A DNA stretch of 64,000 nt, taken from assembly GCF_002288635.1 (NCBI RefSeq), contig NZ_NRSW01000001.1:2044126-2108125 (forward strand). Reading direction: 5' to 3'. Numbering within the stretch: position 1 is the first letter of the stretch; each line of letters starts with the position of its first letter. A program made the translations under genes and the position numbers. The stretch comes from Mucilaginibacter sp. MD40. Lineage in GTDB: Bacteria > Bacteroidota > Bacteroidia > Sphingobacteriales > Sphingobacteriaceae. Below the pieces are notes generated by a model. The model saw only the letters and a program-made list of their open reading frames with translations, was not told the DNA's origin and ran no database searches. Below, in pieces: positions 8,017 through 17,640 of this stretch.

Positions 8017-8541
8017 TTAAAATGTTTGCGTTACCTGTTTGTCGGGCGCATCCAGCCGGGTGCTTTTACGGGTGCCATTAACGGTCATGTGTACAATGTT
8101 CAATTGGTCGGCATAAAGGCTTTGCAGCAGGCTCACTTGTGCATCAATAGTTTTAGGCGTGGCTACCTTTGGCGATTCCAGGTAGGCATTAACGGTAGCG
8201 TTACTTATCTCATAGCCCAGGTAGTTGAGCGGCAGCGAAGATGAATTAGCCTTTAGCTGCAAACGGCTGCTGATGTAGTTTTTCACCAGAGCATCCATCG
8301 CTTTATGCATATCGGCACGGTTCAGGTCAATCTTCGTATGAAATTCCTTTTGCAGGGCCAACTCAAAATCATCCGTAAAAATGGTGCAAACCACTTCCAT
8401 TTGTTTATCAGCGTTATTGTAGCTGATATCTGTAGTGCTCACATGCAGGGGATGAAAATTTACCGGGGCAGGTTTCCAGGCAACTAAAGGCCCTAAAAGT
8501 ATGTAACAATATAATATAGATTTACCTAAAAAAGCAGTCAT
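8017..8541 (-). CDS. DUF6702 family exported protein
   Basis: The 174-residue protein has a hydrophobic N-terminus consistent with a signal peptide, then FHPLHVSTTDISYN, the opening I associate with DUF6702 proteins. The body is predicted to be mostly strands with a helical segment. Function is unknown. It is divergent from a HupE/UreJ-like membrane protein, next to an M1 peptidase. From memory these three families occur together in many Bacteroidota, which hints at a shared envelope role. Confidence 0.65.
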   Translation of the reverse strand: MTAFLGKSILYCYILLGPLVAWKPAPVNFHPLHVSTTDISYNNADKQMEVVCTIFTDDFELALQKEFHTKIDLNRADMHKAMDALVKNYISSRLQLKANSSSLPLNYLGYEISNATVNAYLESPKVATPKTIDAQVSLLQSLYADQLNIVHMTVNGTRKSTRLDAPDKQVTQTF

Positions 8542-8605
8542 GTTAGCCTGTGGATAGTTTTATAGCTGAAAGCTGCTAAATTTACGCTTTCATTTAAAAA
8601 ATATT

Positions 8606-9184
8606 ATGTCTGATATTGGTTTTTATTTCGGGCTGGGATGGAAACACATTATCAGTACCGATGCTTTAGACCATCAGTTGTTCATTTTAGCGCTGGCATC
8701 GGTTTATACTTTTAAAAATATTAAGCAGGTACTTATACTTGTAACCGCTTTTACCATAGGGCATTCATTAACACTGGCACTCAGCGTGCTTGATGTGATA
8801 CGCTTACCGGGTAAATGGGTAGAGTTTTTAATACCCTGTACCATTATTATTACAGCTGTTAACAATCTTTGGCGGGCTGGTAAAAGAAACGGCAGCGTAA
8901 ATGTAAATTACTGGCTGGCACTTTTCTTTGGTTTGATACACGGTATGGGTTTCGCCAACAGCATCCGCATTATGCTGGCTAAAGACGAAACCATAAGCTG
9001 GGGGCTTTTTGGTTTTAACCTGGGGCTGGAGGCGGGGCAGATAGTAGTAGTAGCTGTTATACTGATACTGGCCGCGCTGTTTATTGATAAGTTAAGAGTG
9101 GCCCGGCGCGACTGGGTGCTTTTTATATCGGCCGGGGTATTTGCATTATCCATACAAATGGCATTTGAAAGGTTGCCATTTTAA
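8606..9184 (+). CDS. HupE/UreJ-like membrane protein
   Basis: The 192-residue protein has about six hydrophobic segments. It opens with GLGWKHIISTDALDHQLFILAL and continues with FTIGHSLTLALS and FFGLIHGMGFANSI. The conserved H and D residues in membrane segments are the metal-handling signature of HupE/UreJ proteins, which are linked to nickel or cobalt uptake. No urease or hydrogenase genes lie nearby, so the metal and role are uncertain. A promoter for the next gene lies inside its last codons. Confidence 0.75.
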   Translation: MSDIGFYFGLGWKHIISTDALDHQLFILALASVYTFKNIKQVLILVTAFTIGHSLTLALSVLDVIRLPGKWVEFLIPCTIIITAVNNLWRAGKRNGSVNVNYWLALFFGLIHGMGFANSIRIMLAKDETISWGLFGFNLGLEAGQIVVVAVILILAALFIDKLRVARRDWVLFISAGVFALSIQMAFERLPF

Positions 9185-9194
9185 TTTAAATTTG
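9164..9194 (+). promoter_or_regulatory. Promoter of the M1 peptidase gene, inside the end of hupE-like gene
   Basis: TTTG (9164-9167), 19 bases, then TAAATTTG (9187-9194) is an exact match to the Bacteroidota vegetative consensus. The ATG at 9216 follows by 21 bases. The peptidase can thus be expressed independently of the upstream membrane gene. Confidence 0.6.
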
Positions 9195-9215
9195 TTTACC
9201 AATCACATAAAACAT

Positions 9216-11612
9216 ATGAAGCGAATTTTTACCAGCTTTTTATTTACAGTAAGCCTGGCAACGGCCGCCTTTGCCCAGGACATACAAAATAACCCTGGCA
9301 GCAATCATGGCAATAAATTTGAGCAGTTAGGTACTATCTTAAGTACGCCTAATGAGCAGCGCACGGCAAGCGGTGCGCCGGGTGCTAAATACTGGCAGCA
9401 GCGGGCCGATTATAACATTAAGTGCGAGCTTGATGAAAAAAACCTTAAGCTTAACGGCACCGAAACTATTACCTATTACAACAACTCGCCCGATCCGCTA
9501 ACCTATATTTGGTTACAACTGGATGAGAATGAGCATAGCAGCCTGCGCAACTCGGGTTACCAAAGCAGCTCAAGCATGCCGCGTGCTACTACTACACAAA
9601 ACATTGATAAGAGTGCCGTACGTAACGGCGAAGATGATAACGGTTTGGGCGATGTAATTACCCGCCTTGTTGATGCTACCGGCAAAAAGCTGAGTTATAC
9701 CATCAACAAAACCATGATGCGTATTGACCTGCCTGCACCTTTAAGGCCCGGCGCTCAGTTTGTATTTACAGTTGACTGGAACTATAAAATAAGCGACCGA
9801 ATGACAGTTGGCGGCCGTGGTGGTTACGAGTACTTTCCTGAAGATGGCAACTACCTCTTCACCATGACGCAGTGGTACCCGCGCTTGTGCGTTTACAGCG
9901 ATTTCCAGGGATGGCAAAACCACCAGTTTACCGGCCGCGGCGAGTTCGCGCTTACCTTCGGTAATTTCCGTGTGCAGATGACTGTTCCGGCAGACCACGT
10001 GATTGGCGGCACAGGCGAATGTATCAATTACAGCGCTGTGTTAAGCCCTGCTAAACTGGCCCGTTACAACAAAGCTAAAACGTCATCGGTACCGGTAGAG
10101 ATTGTTACCCTTGCTGAGGCCAAAGCTGCTGAAAAAGCGCCTTCAACTGCTAAAAAGACCTGGGTTTTCCAGGCCAACAATGTGCGCGACTTTGCCTGGG
10201 GTTCATCGCGCAAGTTTGTTTGGGACGCTATGGGCGCCAAAGTTGGCGGCCATAATGTAATGTGCATGAGCTACTATGGTAAAGAGGCTTATAACCTGTA
10301 CAGCAAATACTCAACCCGTTTAGTTGCGCATACTATTAAAACCTATTCTGATTTTTCTATCCCTTATCCTTACCCTGTAGCGCAATCTGTTGAGGCATCA
10401 AACGGTATGGAGTATCCGATGATATGCTTTAACTATGGCCGTACAGAAAAGGATGGTACTTACAGTGAAAGCACCAAGAACGGTATGATCGGTGTAATTA
10501 TCCATGAGGTAGGCCATAACTTCTTCCCGATGATCGTTAATAGCGACGAGCGCCAGTGGACCTGGATGGACGAAGGCCTTAACTCGTTTGTTGAATATCT
10601 GGCCGAAGAACTTTGGGATAACAAGTTCCCTACTAAAAAAGGAGCCGCGTATAACATTATTGATTATATGAAGCTGCCTAAGAATGAGCTGGAACCTATC
10701 ATGACCAACTCTGAAAACATTGTGCGCTTTGGCCCTAACGCTTACAGCAAGCCCGCAACAGCGCTAAACATTCTGCGTGAAACCATTATGGGCCGTAAGC
10801 TATTTGACTTCGCCTTTAAAGAATACGCGCGCCGCTGGGCGTTTAAACACCCTACACCTGCTGATTTGTTCCGTACCATGGAAGATGCCAGCGGTGAAGA
10901 CCTCGACTGGTTCTGGAGAGGCTGGTTCTACGGTACCGACCCTGTAGATATCTCGCTCGATTCGGTTAAATACGCTAAGGCCGACCTGAACGCCAAGCTG
11001 CCTGCTATGCGTCCACGCGGTGCACAAAAAGTTGCGCCTCCGGCCGTTAATGATTTTGATGACCTTTCTAAAGTGCGCAACCGTAATGACAAGAACATCA
11101 GGTTCCAGACAGACCTGGACACTGCCACGCACGATTTTTACTGGAAGTACGACAGGGGAATGGTAAAAGTAGATACCGCCAAATTTGAGGCCATGGTTAA
11201 AGCGCAGCCTGCTCCACAGCCTTTCGCGACCGAGCCATTAAACGATGCGGAAACTGCCAAGTATAACAGTAAGTATTTTTACGAACTTAACTTCAGCAAT
11301 AAGGGTGGTTTGGTAATGCCGATCATTGTGGAATTTACCTACAAGGACGGCACCAAATGGGTTGACCGTATCGCGGCACAAATATGGCGCCTGAATGAGA
11401 AGAACGCTTCTAAATTTTACATACTGGATAAGGAAGTGGCCTCTATAAAGCTTGATCCAATGCGCGAAACCGCTGATATTGATGAAAGCAATAATTACTG
11501 GGGTAAAATGCCTGAGCCGTCAAAGCTGCAGCTGTTTAAACAGAAAAACGGCGGGCCGGTTCGTGGCCAGTCGTCAGGGATTAACCCTATGCAGGTAGCT
11601 GCCTCAAAATAA
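9216..11612 (+). CDS. M1 family metallopeptidase (aminopeptidase N-like), exported
   Basis: The protein has 798 residues from the ATG at 9216. An in-frame start 25 codons upstream would spoil the signal peptide MKRIFTSFLFTVSLATAAFA, so it is not used. The catalytic centre is HEVGHNFFPMIVNSDERQWT plus WMDEGLNSFVEYLAEE, i.e. HExxH, 18 residues, then the third zinc ligand Glu. SNGMEYPMI replaces the GAMEN exopeptidase loop, as in related Bacteroidota enzymes. It probably trims peptides in the periplasm or outside. The mature part is Pro/Lys/Ala-rich towards the end. It has its own promoter and a strong terminator. Confidence 0.9.
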   Translation: MKRIFTSFLFTVSLATAAFAQDIQNNPGSNHGNKFEQLGTILSTPNEQRTASGAPGAKYWQQRADYNIKCELDEKNLKLNGTETITYYNNSPDPLTYIWLQLDENEHSSLRNSGYQSSSSMPRATTTQNIDKSAVRNGEDDNGLGDVITRLVDATGKKLSYTINKTMMRIDLPAPLRPGAQFVFTVDWNYKISDRMTVGGRGGYEYFPEDGNYLFTMTQWYPRLCVYSDFQGWQNHQFTGRGEFALTFGNFRVQMTVPADHVIGGTGECINYSAVLSPAKLARYNKAKTSSVPVEIVTLAEAKAAEKAPSTAKKTWVFQANNVRDFAWGSSRKFVWDAMGAKVGGHNVMCMSYYGKEAYNLYSKYSTRLVAHTIKTYSDFSIPYPYPVAQSVEASNGMEYPMICFNYGRTEKDGTYSESTKNGMIGVIIHEVGHNFFPMIVNSDERQWTWMDEGLNSFVEYLAEELWDNKFPTKKGAAYNIIDYMKLPKNELEPIMTNSENIVRFGPNAYSKPATALNILRETIMGRKLFDFAFKEYARRWAFKHPTPADLFRTMEDASGEDLDWFWRGWFYGTDPVDISLDSVKYAKADLNAKLPAMRPRGAQKVAPPAVNDFDDLSKVRNRNDKNIRFQTDLDTATHDFYWKYDRGMVKVDTAKFEAMVKAQPAPQPFATEPLNDAETAKYNSKYFYELNFSNKGGLVMPIIVEFTYKDGTKWVDRIAAQIWRLNEKNASKFYILDKEVASIKLDPMRETADIDESNNYWGKMPEPSKLQLFKQKNGGPVRGQSSGINPMQVAASK

Positions 11613-11622
11613 CACGCAAAAG

Positions 11623-11665
11623 CAAACGTAAAAAGCCACGCCCAGAGCGTGGCTTTTTACGTTTG
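11623..11665 (+). terminator. Strong terminator after M1 peptidase
   Basis: A perfect 19-bp stem pairs 11623-11641 (CAAACGTAAAAAGCCACGC) with 11647-11665 around a five-base loop. The TTTTT tract lies in the descending arm. Confidence 0.8.
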
Positions 11666-11669
11666 TAAC

Positions 11670-11704
11670 GTTTGCTTAACATTATTAAATGTTTGCTTAA
11701 CATT
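11670..11704 (+). promoter_or_regulatory. Direct repeat pair upstream of TonB-dependent receptor
   Basis: GTTTGCTTAACATT occurs at 11670-11683 and again, identical, at 11691-11704. The 21-base period is two turns of the helix, so both copies face the same side, as expected for a regulator binding in tandem. They lie about 150 bases before the receptor start. Confidence 0.5.
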
Positions 11705-11851
11705 GAAATAACATATTTAAATGTTTAAATAACTGAAAATTAGTTCTTTAGGTATTTTTTCTAATCTCTTTCTAATGCCATTCTAATCTTTTGGTAACCA
11801 ACTCTTAACATTGACAGGGGACTTTTGTGGTTAGAAAAATAACCCCAAGAA

Positions 11852-14800
11852 ATGAAAAAGTTTTACCTTATTATCTTAGCACTGTTTTTTGCCGTTGCAG
11901 CCAACGCGCAGATCACAACGGCCACAATTAGTGGTAAGGTTGTAGATCAGAAAGGTGTTGCTATGCCTGGTGTAACCGTATCTGTTGTTAATAACAGCAC
12001 CGGTACCCGCTACGGCTCGCAAACCAATGCCGATGGCCGCTACACCATCCCTAACATTAACCCGGGTGGCCCTTACACCATTAGCGCCACCTTTGTAGGT
12101 TCTAACAAAGACGAGCGTACGGATGTTACCCTTAGCCTGGGTAGCGCTACATTCAATTTCAAGCTTACTGATGCTACCACTAACCTTAAAGAGGTGAGGG
12201 TAACCGCCAGCGCGGGCGGCACCAAAACCGGCGCCAGCACACGCATCAGCCAAAGCCAGATCCGCAATATGCCTACTATTAACCGTAGCTTACAAGATCT
12301 TACCCGTACAACCCCTCAAAGTAACAATAACTCATTCCAGGGTACTAACTTCCGTTACAATAACGTAACTCTTGATGGTGCCATCAACAATGATGCTATC
12401 GGCTTTAGCCCTTCATTGGGTGGTCAAAGCAATGCGTCTGGCCAGGTAGGTAGCAGTACACGTACCAGCCCTATATCATTAGACGCGATACAGGATATAC
12501 AAGTGTTGGTTGCTCCTTATGATATTAAAATTGGTAACGTACTGGGCGGTAGTATTAATGCGGTAACTCGTAGCGGTACAAACGATGTAAGCGGCGCTAT
12601 TTATGGTTACGGCCGCGGCGCTTTCCTGGTAGGCCCCAATAACGCTTCAGCAGCTGCAGGTGGCGATGGTTCTAAACTGCCAAGCTCTTTCCACGATTAT
12701 CAAACCGGTATCCGTTTAGGTTTGCCTATCATCAAAAACAAATTATTCTTCTTCACCAATGAGGAGATAGCTCGTAGACAAGATCCTGTAATTCGCGGTG
12801 CAGATGGCACAGGCTCAACCCAGATCTTATCTTTAGCTGACGCTCAAGCTATATCAGCGAAATTTGCTGCTGCCGGTTTTGACGCAGGTACTTACCAAAA
12901 TACCAGCATCTTCTCAAGGTCAAACAAGTTCTTCAATCGTTTAGATTGGAACATTAATGACAATAACCAGTTAACCCTTCGTAACAATACTATCAGCTCA
13001 ACTGCCACCAACCTGGAGCGCGATCAGCAAAACTTCCGTTTCGGTGGTATTGATTACACCTCGCATAATAACTCAACATCAACCGTTGCCGAGTTAAAAT
13101 CGAGATTATCAAATTCTGTAAACAATAGTTTAGTGTTAGGTTACTCAAATGTTCATGATTATCGTGACCCTAATTCAAACCCTGCGTTGCCACAAATAGA
13201 GATCACCGGCAGAACTCCTGGTACAACTATCTTCCTGGGTACCGACCGTGAGGCAGCTATTTTTGATATGCGCCAGAAAACCGCTGAGTTTACTGATAAC
13301 CTTACCTGGACTAAAGGTAAACACAATTTTACCTTTGGTACTCACAATGAGTTTTATAACATTACCTATAACTTTGTTAACTCCTGGAACGGTCGTGATG
13401 CATTCAAAAGTGTTGCGGATTTCTTAGCTGATAAACCTTCACGTATACGTGCTAACTATAATTACACAAATAATACCCGTGATTATATTTTAGCTAATCC
13501 ATCTGCACAATTTAAAGTAAACCTGTTAAGCTTATACGGCCAGGACGAAATACAACTAACAGACAACTTTAAATTAACAGCGGCCCTGCGTGTTGATTAC
13601 GCTAACGTGCCTGACAAACAGCCATTAAGTACTAAAACTACTAACGCTCCGGTTGACCTTAACTACGGTAATACCTTTACTTATACCAAGCCAAGGGATA
13701 TTAAACAAAACTACCTTAATAACTACGAATTTAACCCGCGTGTATCATTCAACTATGATATAAACGGCGACCAGAGTGTTATTTTACGTGGTGGTAGCGG
13801 CTTATTTACCGGTCGTGTTCCGTTTGCATGGTTTGGTTACGCCTTTTACAATAACGGTGTTACCTATGGTGCTTATGATGGTAACCCGCCTGCAGCAGGC
13901 CCAACCATTGTTAAGGCTCCGGCCAACGGTGGTGCACAAGCAGCACAAGACAGAGGTGTTAACATTACCAATGCTGCCGGTGCAACTCAGGTTGACCTTA
14001 TTGACAATAAATTTAAAATGCCTCAGGTATGGAGAAGTAGTTTAGCCGTTGATTACAATACCCAAGATCAGTGGAAATTTACTTTGGAAGGTATCTACAC
14101 CAAAGTTATTCATGACTTAAAATTCCAGCAGGTAAATACAAAAGATAGCGTAGCTTATTATCCTTACGATACGCAAAAACAACAGCCTATTTTCGTTAAC
14201 CAGAAGATTAATCCGCTGTATACGAATGCTTACCTGTTATCAAATACCAGTCAGGGCTATCGTTATAGTGTAACAGCACAGGTATCTAAGAACACGCAAT
14301 TTAATCCTATGAATGCGTTGAGCTTTATGGTTGCCTATACCTATGGCCACTCAAAAGATGTTACCAACGGTATACGTAACTCAATGGAGTCAAACTGGCA
14401 GTTGAACCAGGCGCTTAACCCTAATAACCCTGGCCTGGCTAATTCAAACTTTGATATCCGTAACCGTATTGTTTCAACAGTTAACTTTAGGCACGATTGG
14501 GATGCCGCCCACAACCTGGTAGCTAACTTCAGCTTCTTCTTTAGTGCACAATCTGGTAACCCGTATACTTACGGTTTCTACCCAAGCGCAATTGATGGTA
14601 CCGGCCAGCAAGTTAGCTTGGCTTACATACCCAAAAAAGGCGAAACAGTTAATTTCTTCAGCGATATAGCAGCTACCGCTACAGCACCGGCACAAACTGC
14701 CGCACAACAGGCAGCTGCCTTTGATGGCTTTATTGATAACAATAAGTATTTGTCATCACGCCGTGGTAACTTTACACAGCGCAATGCGGCTTTCACTCCG

Positions 14801-15118
14801 TGGAACAACCAATTGGATTTCCGTTTCGCGCAGGACTTTAAATTTGGTAGCGGTAAACACAAACAGGTAATTACCTTTACCTATGACATTGTTAACCTTA
14901 CCAACTTGTTGAACAAGAAATGGGGCCAGTACTATTTCTCAGCTAATACTTTCAACTCAACCGCAAGTATTGGTTTAACTAAGGCAGCTACGCCAACATT
15001 TGGTAATGTTGCCACAACGTATCCTAAATACACATTTGCCGATCCTGGACTACCATATTCAGTTGATCTGTTTGCTTCACGCTGGCAAATGCAGTTTGGT
15101 TTAAGATACGCTTTCTAA
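11852..15118 (+). CDS. TonB-dependent receptor, Oar-like, with carboxypeptidase-regulatory-like domain
   Basis: This 1088-residue outer-membrane protein has a signal peptide (residues 1-20, ending NAQ), then a CarboxypepD_reg-like beta-sandwich (about 21-105: ATISGKVVDQKGVAMPGVTV), a plug domain (about 120-250), and a long 22-strand-type barrel ending in aromatic WQMQFGLRYAF. Such receptors import large ligands or siderophores using TonB energy. No SusD partner follows, and the plug's NNVTLDGAINND is Oar-like, so a glycan locus is unlikely. The substrate is unknown. The gene is monocistronic, with a possible tandem operator upstream. Confidence 0.92.
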   Translation: MKKFYLIILALFFAVAANAQITTATISGKVVDQKGVAMPGVTVSVVNNSTGTRYGSQTNADGRYTIPNINPGGPYTISATFVGSNKDERTDVTLSLGSATFNFKLTDATTNLKEVRVTASAGGTKTGASTRISQSQIRNMPTINRSLQDLTRTTPQSNNNSFQGTNFRYNNVTLDGAINNDAIGFSPSLGGQSNASGQVGSSTRTSPISLDAIQDIQVLVAPYDIKIGNVLGGSINAVTRSGTNDVSGAIYGYGRGAFLVGPNNASAAAGGDGSKLPSSFHDYQTGIRLGLPIIKNKLFFFTNEEIARRQDPVIRGADGTGSTQILSLADAQAISAKFAAAGFDAGTYQNTSIFSRSNKFFNRLDWNINDNNQLTLRNNTISSTATNLERDQQNFRFGGIDYTSHNNSTSTVAELKSRLSNSVNNSLVLGYSNVHDYRDPNSNPALPQIEITGRTPGTTIFLGTDREAAIFDMRQKTAEFTDNLTWTKGKHNFTFGTHNEFYNITYNFVNSWNGRDAFKSVADFLADKPSRIRANYNYTNNTRDYILANPSAQFKVNLLSLYGQDEIQLTDNFKLTAALRVDYANVPDKQPLSTKTTNAPVDLNYGNTFTYTKPRDIKQNYLNNYEFNPRVSFNYDINGDQSVILRGGSGLFTGRVPFAWFGYAFYNNGVTYGAYDGNPPAAGPTIVKAPANGGAQAAQDRGVNITNAAGATQVDLIDNKFKMPQVWRSSLAVDYNTQDQWKFTLEGIYTKVIHDLKFQQVNTKDSVAYYPYDTQKQQPIFVNQKINPLYTNAYLLSNTSQGYRYSVTAQVSKNTQFNPMNALSFMVAYTYGHSKDVTNGIRNSMESNWQLNQALNPNNPGLANSNFDIRNRIVSTVNFRHDWDAAHNLVANFSFFFSAQSGNPYTYGFYPSAIDGTGQQVSLAYIPKKGETVNFFSDIAATATAPAQTAAQQAAAFDGFIDNNKYLSSRRGNFTQRNAAFTPWNNQLDFRFAQDFKFGSGKHKQVITFTYDIVNLTNLLNKKWGQYYFSANTFNSTASIGLTKAATPTFGNVATTYPKYTFADPGLPYSVDLFASRWQMQFGLRYAF

Positions 15119-15160
15119 CGGATTTTTTATCACTCGTTCTTTATACTTAATTTAATCAAA

Positions 15161-15192
15161 ACGCCCGTTACGCAAGTAGCGGGCGCTTTTGT
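15161..15192 (+). terminator. Terminator after TonB receptor
   Basis: CGCCCGTTA pairs with TAGCGGGCG around CGCAAG, with one mismatch, followed by CTTTTGTT. Confidence 0.65.
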
Positions 15193-15196
15193 TAGT

Positions 15197-15333
15197 ACTC
15201 ACCAGGTCATCGCAATTGCTCAACCACCCTTTCTTCGCTTTGCGAAAAGAGGGTAATAAGAAGTAGTAAATATCCTCATCCTCTTTGAGCAGCAGAGAGG
15301 GCCGACAAGCCGGAGGCGAAGTCGGGGTGAGCC
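15197..15333. repeat. REP-like GC-rich intergenic element, copy A
   Basis: The element contains the hairpin CCCTTTCTTCGC / GCGAAAAGAGGG, then CTCTTTGAGCAGCAGAGAGGG, and ends in AAGCCGGAGGCGAAGTCGG followed by GGTGAGCC. The same modules recur at 23421-23536 and 29944-30000. It lies between convergent genes. Confidence 0.7.
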
Positions 15334-15337
15334 AATA

Positions 15338-15373
15338 AATAAAGGTCCTCTCCAATCGGAGAGGACCTTTATT
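15338..15373. terminator. Bidirectional terminator between TonB receptor and msrB
   Basis: A perfect 16-bp inverted repeat pairs 15338-15353 (AATAAAGGTCCTCTCC) with 15358-15373 around AATC. A and T tracts at both ends let it work for msrB on the minus strand as well. Confidence 0.75.
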
Positions 15374-15412
15374 ATGTAAAACTCTTTCAGCGCAAAAACG
15401 ATGGAAAATTAT

Positions 15413-15931
15413 TTACTTCCCTAACCCGTCAGGCTCAAAATCAAGGGCTATAGAGTTCATGCAATAGCGTTTACCGGTAGGCTTTGGGCCATCGTCAAAA
15501 ATATGCCCCAGGTGCGAGTCGCAACGGGCGCAAAGCACCTCAGTGCGGTCCATACCATAGGTATGGTCTTCTTTATATTTTACCGCGTCCTTACGTACCG
15601 TTTCAAAAAAGCTTGGCCATCCGCAGTCGCTCGCGAATTTAGCATCCGAGCGGAAAAGTTTGTTACCGCATACTGCGCAGTAGTATGTGCCTTTAGTAGT
15701 TGCGTTCCAAAATTTTCCGGTAAACGGGCGTTCGGTAGCGGCCTCACGCGCAGTAGCATAAAGCGCAGGCGGTAGTATCTTTTTCCATTCGGCATTTGAA
15801 ACATTCAAATGCCGGGTATCGGTATTAGAATAGTAAGGGTTATTTGCATGCCCCTTGTTGCTCTTAAGGTTTTGTGCCGATGCCACGGTGAAGCCCAGGC
15901 AAACGGCCAGTATCATGATGGTGCGTTTCAT
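15413..15931 (-). CDS. msrB: Peptide-methionine (R)-S-oxide reductase, exported
   Basis: The 172-residue protein has a signal peptide (MKRTIMILAVCLGFTVASAQ). The MsrB fold carries two structural zinc CxxC pairs (YCAVCGNKL and CARCDSHLGH) and the catalytic Cys in GKRYCMNSIALDF near residue 160. It reduces methionine-R-sulfoxide in damaged envelope proteins. Its ATG lies directly after the stop of msrA, so the two are co-transcribed. Export of both suggests repair of periplasmic proteins after oxidative stress. The electron donor is not encoded here. Confidence 0.93.
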   Translation of the reverse strand: MKRTIMILAVCLGFTVASAQNLKSNKGHANNPYYSNTDTRHLNVSNAEWKKILPPALYATAREAATERPFTGKFWNATTKGTYYCAVCGNKLFRSDAKFASDCGWPSFFETVRKDAVKYKEDHTYGMDRTEVLCARCDSHLGHIFDDGPKPTGKRYCMNSIALDFEPDGLGK

Positions 15932-16558
15932 TTAGCTTTTTAATTTGTTTTTAAACACTTTTTTAAATTTCTCCAGCTCGGGTTGTATCACATATTTACA
16001 ATAAGGCTGGCTACCGTTAAGGTTATAATAGTTTTGGTGGTAGTTTTCGGCCTTGTAAAAAACAGTGTATGGAGCCACCTGGGTAACAATCTTACTTTTG
16101 TACACCTTTTCGGCATTAAGCTTACCAATATAGTAGTCGGCCTTTTGTTTTTGGGCGGCGTTATGGTAAAATATAGCCGAACGATACTGCGTACCCACAT
16201 CATTACCCTGGCGGTTAAGCTGGGTAGGGTCATGCGCTACAAAAAAAGCTTCGAGCAATTCGTCGTAGCTGATAACCGATGGATCGTAAACAATATTACA
16301 AGCCTCGGCGTGCCCGGTATTGCCGGTACAAACCTGCTCGTAACTTGGGTGTGGCGTTTTCCCGCCTGTAAAGCCAGATGTTACGCTTTTAACGCCACGT
16401 AATTGCTGAAATTTAGCTTCGGTACACCAAAAGCAACCGGTGGCAAATGTGGCGGTGTCGAGCTTTGCAGCAGGGGCTTTAGCAACAGGCTTATTGCCAG
16501 CAAATGCCGACGCAGCAAATAATATGGTAAAAATAAATAGAGCAATTTTTTTTATCAT
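15932..16558 (-). CDS. msrA: Peptide-methionine (S)-S-oxide reductase, exported
   Basis: The 208-residue protein has a hydrophobic signal peptide (residues 1-20, ending AFA) before the MsrA domain. The catalytic motif is TGCFWCTEAKFQQL near residues 41-54, and TGHAEACNIVYDP and YHQNYYNLN are also typical. It reduces methionine-S-sulfoxide and complements MsrB, whose start codon immediately follows its stop (zero-base spacing). The pair forms a periplasmic repair operon, with the stereo-specific enzymes as separate proteins rather than the fusion seen in some bacteria. Confidence 0.93.
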   Translation of the reverse strand: MIKKIALFIFTILFAASAFAGNKPVAKAPAAKLDTATFATGCFWCTEAKFQQLRGVKSVTSGFTGGKTPHPSYEQVCTGNTGHAEACNIVYDPSVISYDELLEAFFVAHDPTQLNRQGNDVGTQYRSAIFYHNAAQKQKADYYIGKLNAEKVYKSKIVTQVAPYTVFYKAENYHQNYYNLNGSQPYCKYVIQPELEKFKKVFKNKLKS

Positions 16559-16723
16559 GGTTTAATAATATTATGGGTGTTTTATAACTAACGAGATTTA
16601 TGACCGATTGAATTTCTAAATTAATGGTTTTATCAGGTTTATGATACCCTGCTGACAAAAACAGCGCTATTATATAAAACCCTTAACAGGCGAGATGGGT
16701 TTAAATTATAAATATCATCAACC

Positions 16724-17578
16724 ATGGAAAATAGAAATGCACCTGTGTGGTTTATCACCGGTTGTTCCACCGGCTTTGGCCGCGAGCTTGCCAAATTGTT
16801 ATTAGATAAAGGTTATCATACCGTAATTACAGCACGTGATCCCGAGAAAATAAAAGACCTTGCCAATGGCCATGAAGATAATGCCCTTGTATTAAAACTC
16901 GATGTTACCGACAACGCACAGGTGAATGATGCGGTTAAACAAACACTCGATAGATTCGGGAAGATAGATGTGTTGGTGAATAATGCAGGATACGGCTATT
17001 TTACCAGTATTGAGGAAGGGGAGGAGGAGAAAATACGCGACCAGTTTGAAACTAATTTTTTTGGACTGGTTAGCATGACGCAAGCTGTATTGCCCCATAT
17101 GCGCGAAAGGCGCAAAGGCCACATCGTTAATTTCTCATCCATAGGTGGTTTGCGTGCGTTTACATCAACAGGTTTTTATCATGCCACTAAATTTGCTGTT
17201 GAGGGCTTGTCAGAATCACTGTCGCAAGAGGTAGCACCGCTGGGTATAAAAGTTTTACTGGTTGAACCCGGGCCTTTCCGTACGGATTGGGCCGGGCGCT
17301 CTACGGCACGAACCGAAACGCAGTTGGATGATTATAAAGATACCGTTGGTAAACGCATGGCTACCAGCCTTGAGGGCAGCGGCAAACAAGTGGGCGACCC
17401 TGTACGAGGCTCACAAGCCATTATTGATGCTGTTGAAGATGGCGACACCAAGTTGCGTTTATTGTTGGGTAAAATAGCCCTTGATCTGGCTAACGAAAAG
17501 CTCGATATGCTCAAACAAAACTTTGAAGCTTATAAGGATCTTACCCTCGGTGCGGATTTTCCTGAAAATGAAAGGTAA
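16724..17578 (+). CDS. SDR family oxidoreductase
   Basis: The protein has 284 residues and is a classical short-chain dehydrogenase/reductase. The cofactor motif is TGCSTGFGRELA near residues 13-24, LDVTD and NNAGYGYF follow, and the catalytic residues are Ser in NFSSIGG and YHATK (Tyr/Lys, near residue 155-160). ARDPEK after the second strand, with Arg, suggests NADP preference. The substrate is not evident. It is transcribed alone and divergent from msrA, and ends before a strong terminator. Confidence 0.88.
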   Translation: MENRNAPVWFITGCSTGFGRELAKLLLDKGYHTVITARDPEKIKDLANGHEDNALVLKLDVTDNAQVNDAVKQTLDRFGKIDVLVNNAGYGYFTSIEEGEEEKIRDQFETNFFGLVSMTQAVLPHMRERRKGHIVNFSSIGGLRAFTSTGFYHATKFAVEGLSESLSQEVAPLGIKVLLVEPGPFRTDWAGRSTARTETQLDDYKDTVGKRMATSLEGSGKQVGDPVRGSQAIIDAVEDGDTKLRLLLGKIALDLANEKLDMLKQNFEAYKDLTLGADFPENER

Positions 17579-17640
17579 AACTCCCGTCGTTTACATAAAT
17601 TAAAAGCAGTGCTTCGTTTCGATAAACGTGGTACGGTAAT

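Noticed and set aside
13776..14045. Frame inside the TonB receptor on the same strand
   Set aside because: It is an out-of-frame read of the barrel domain without start signals or homology.
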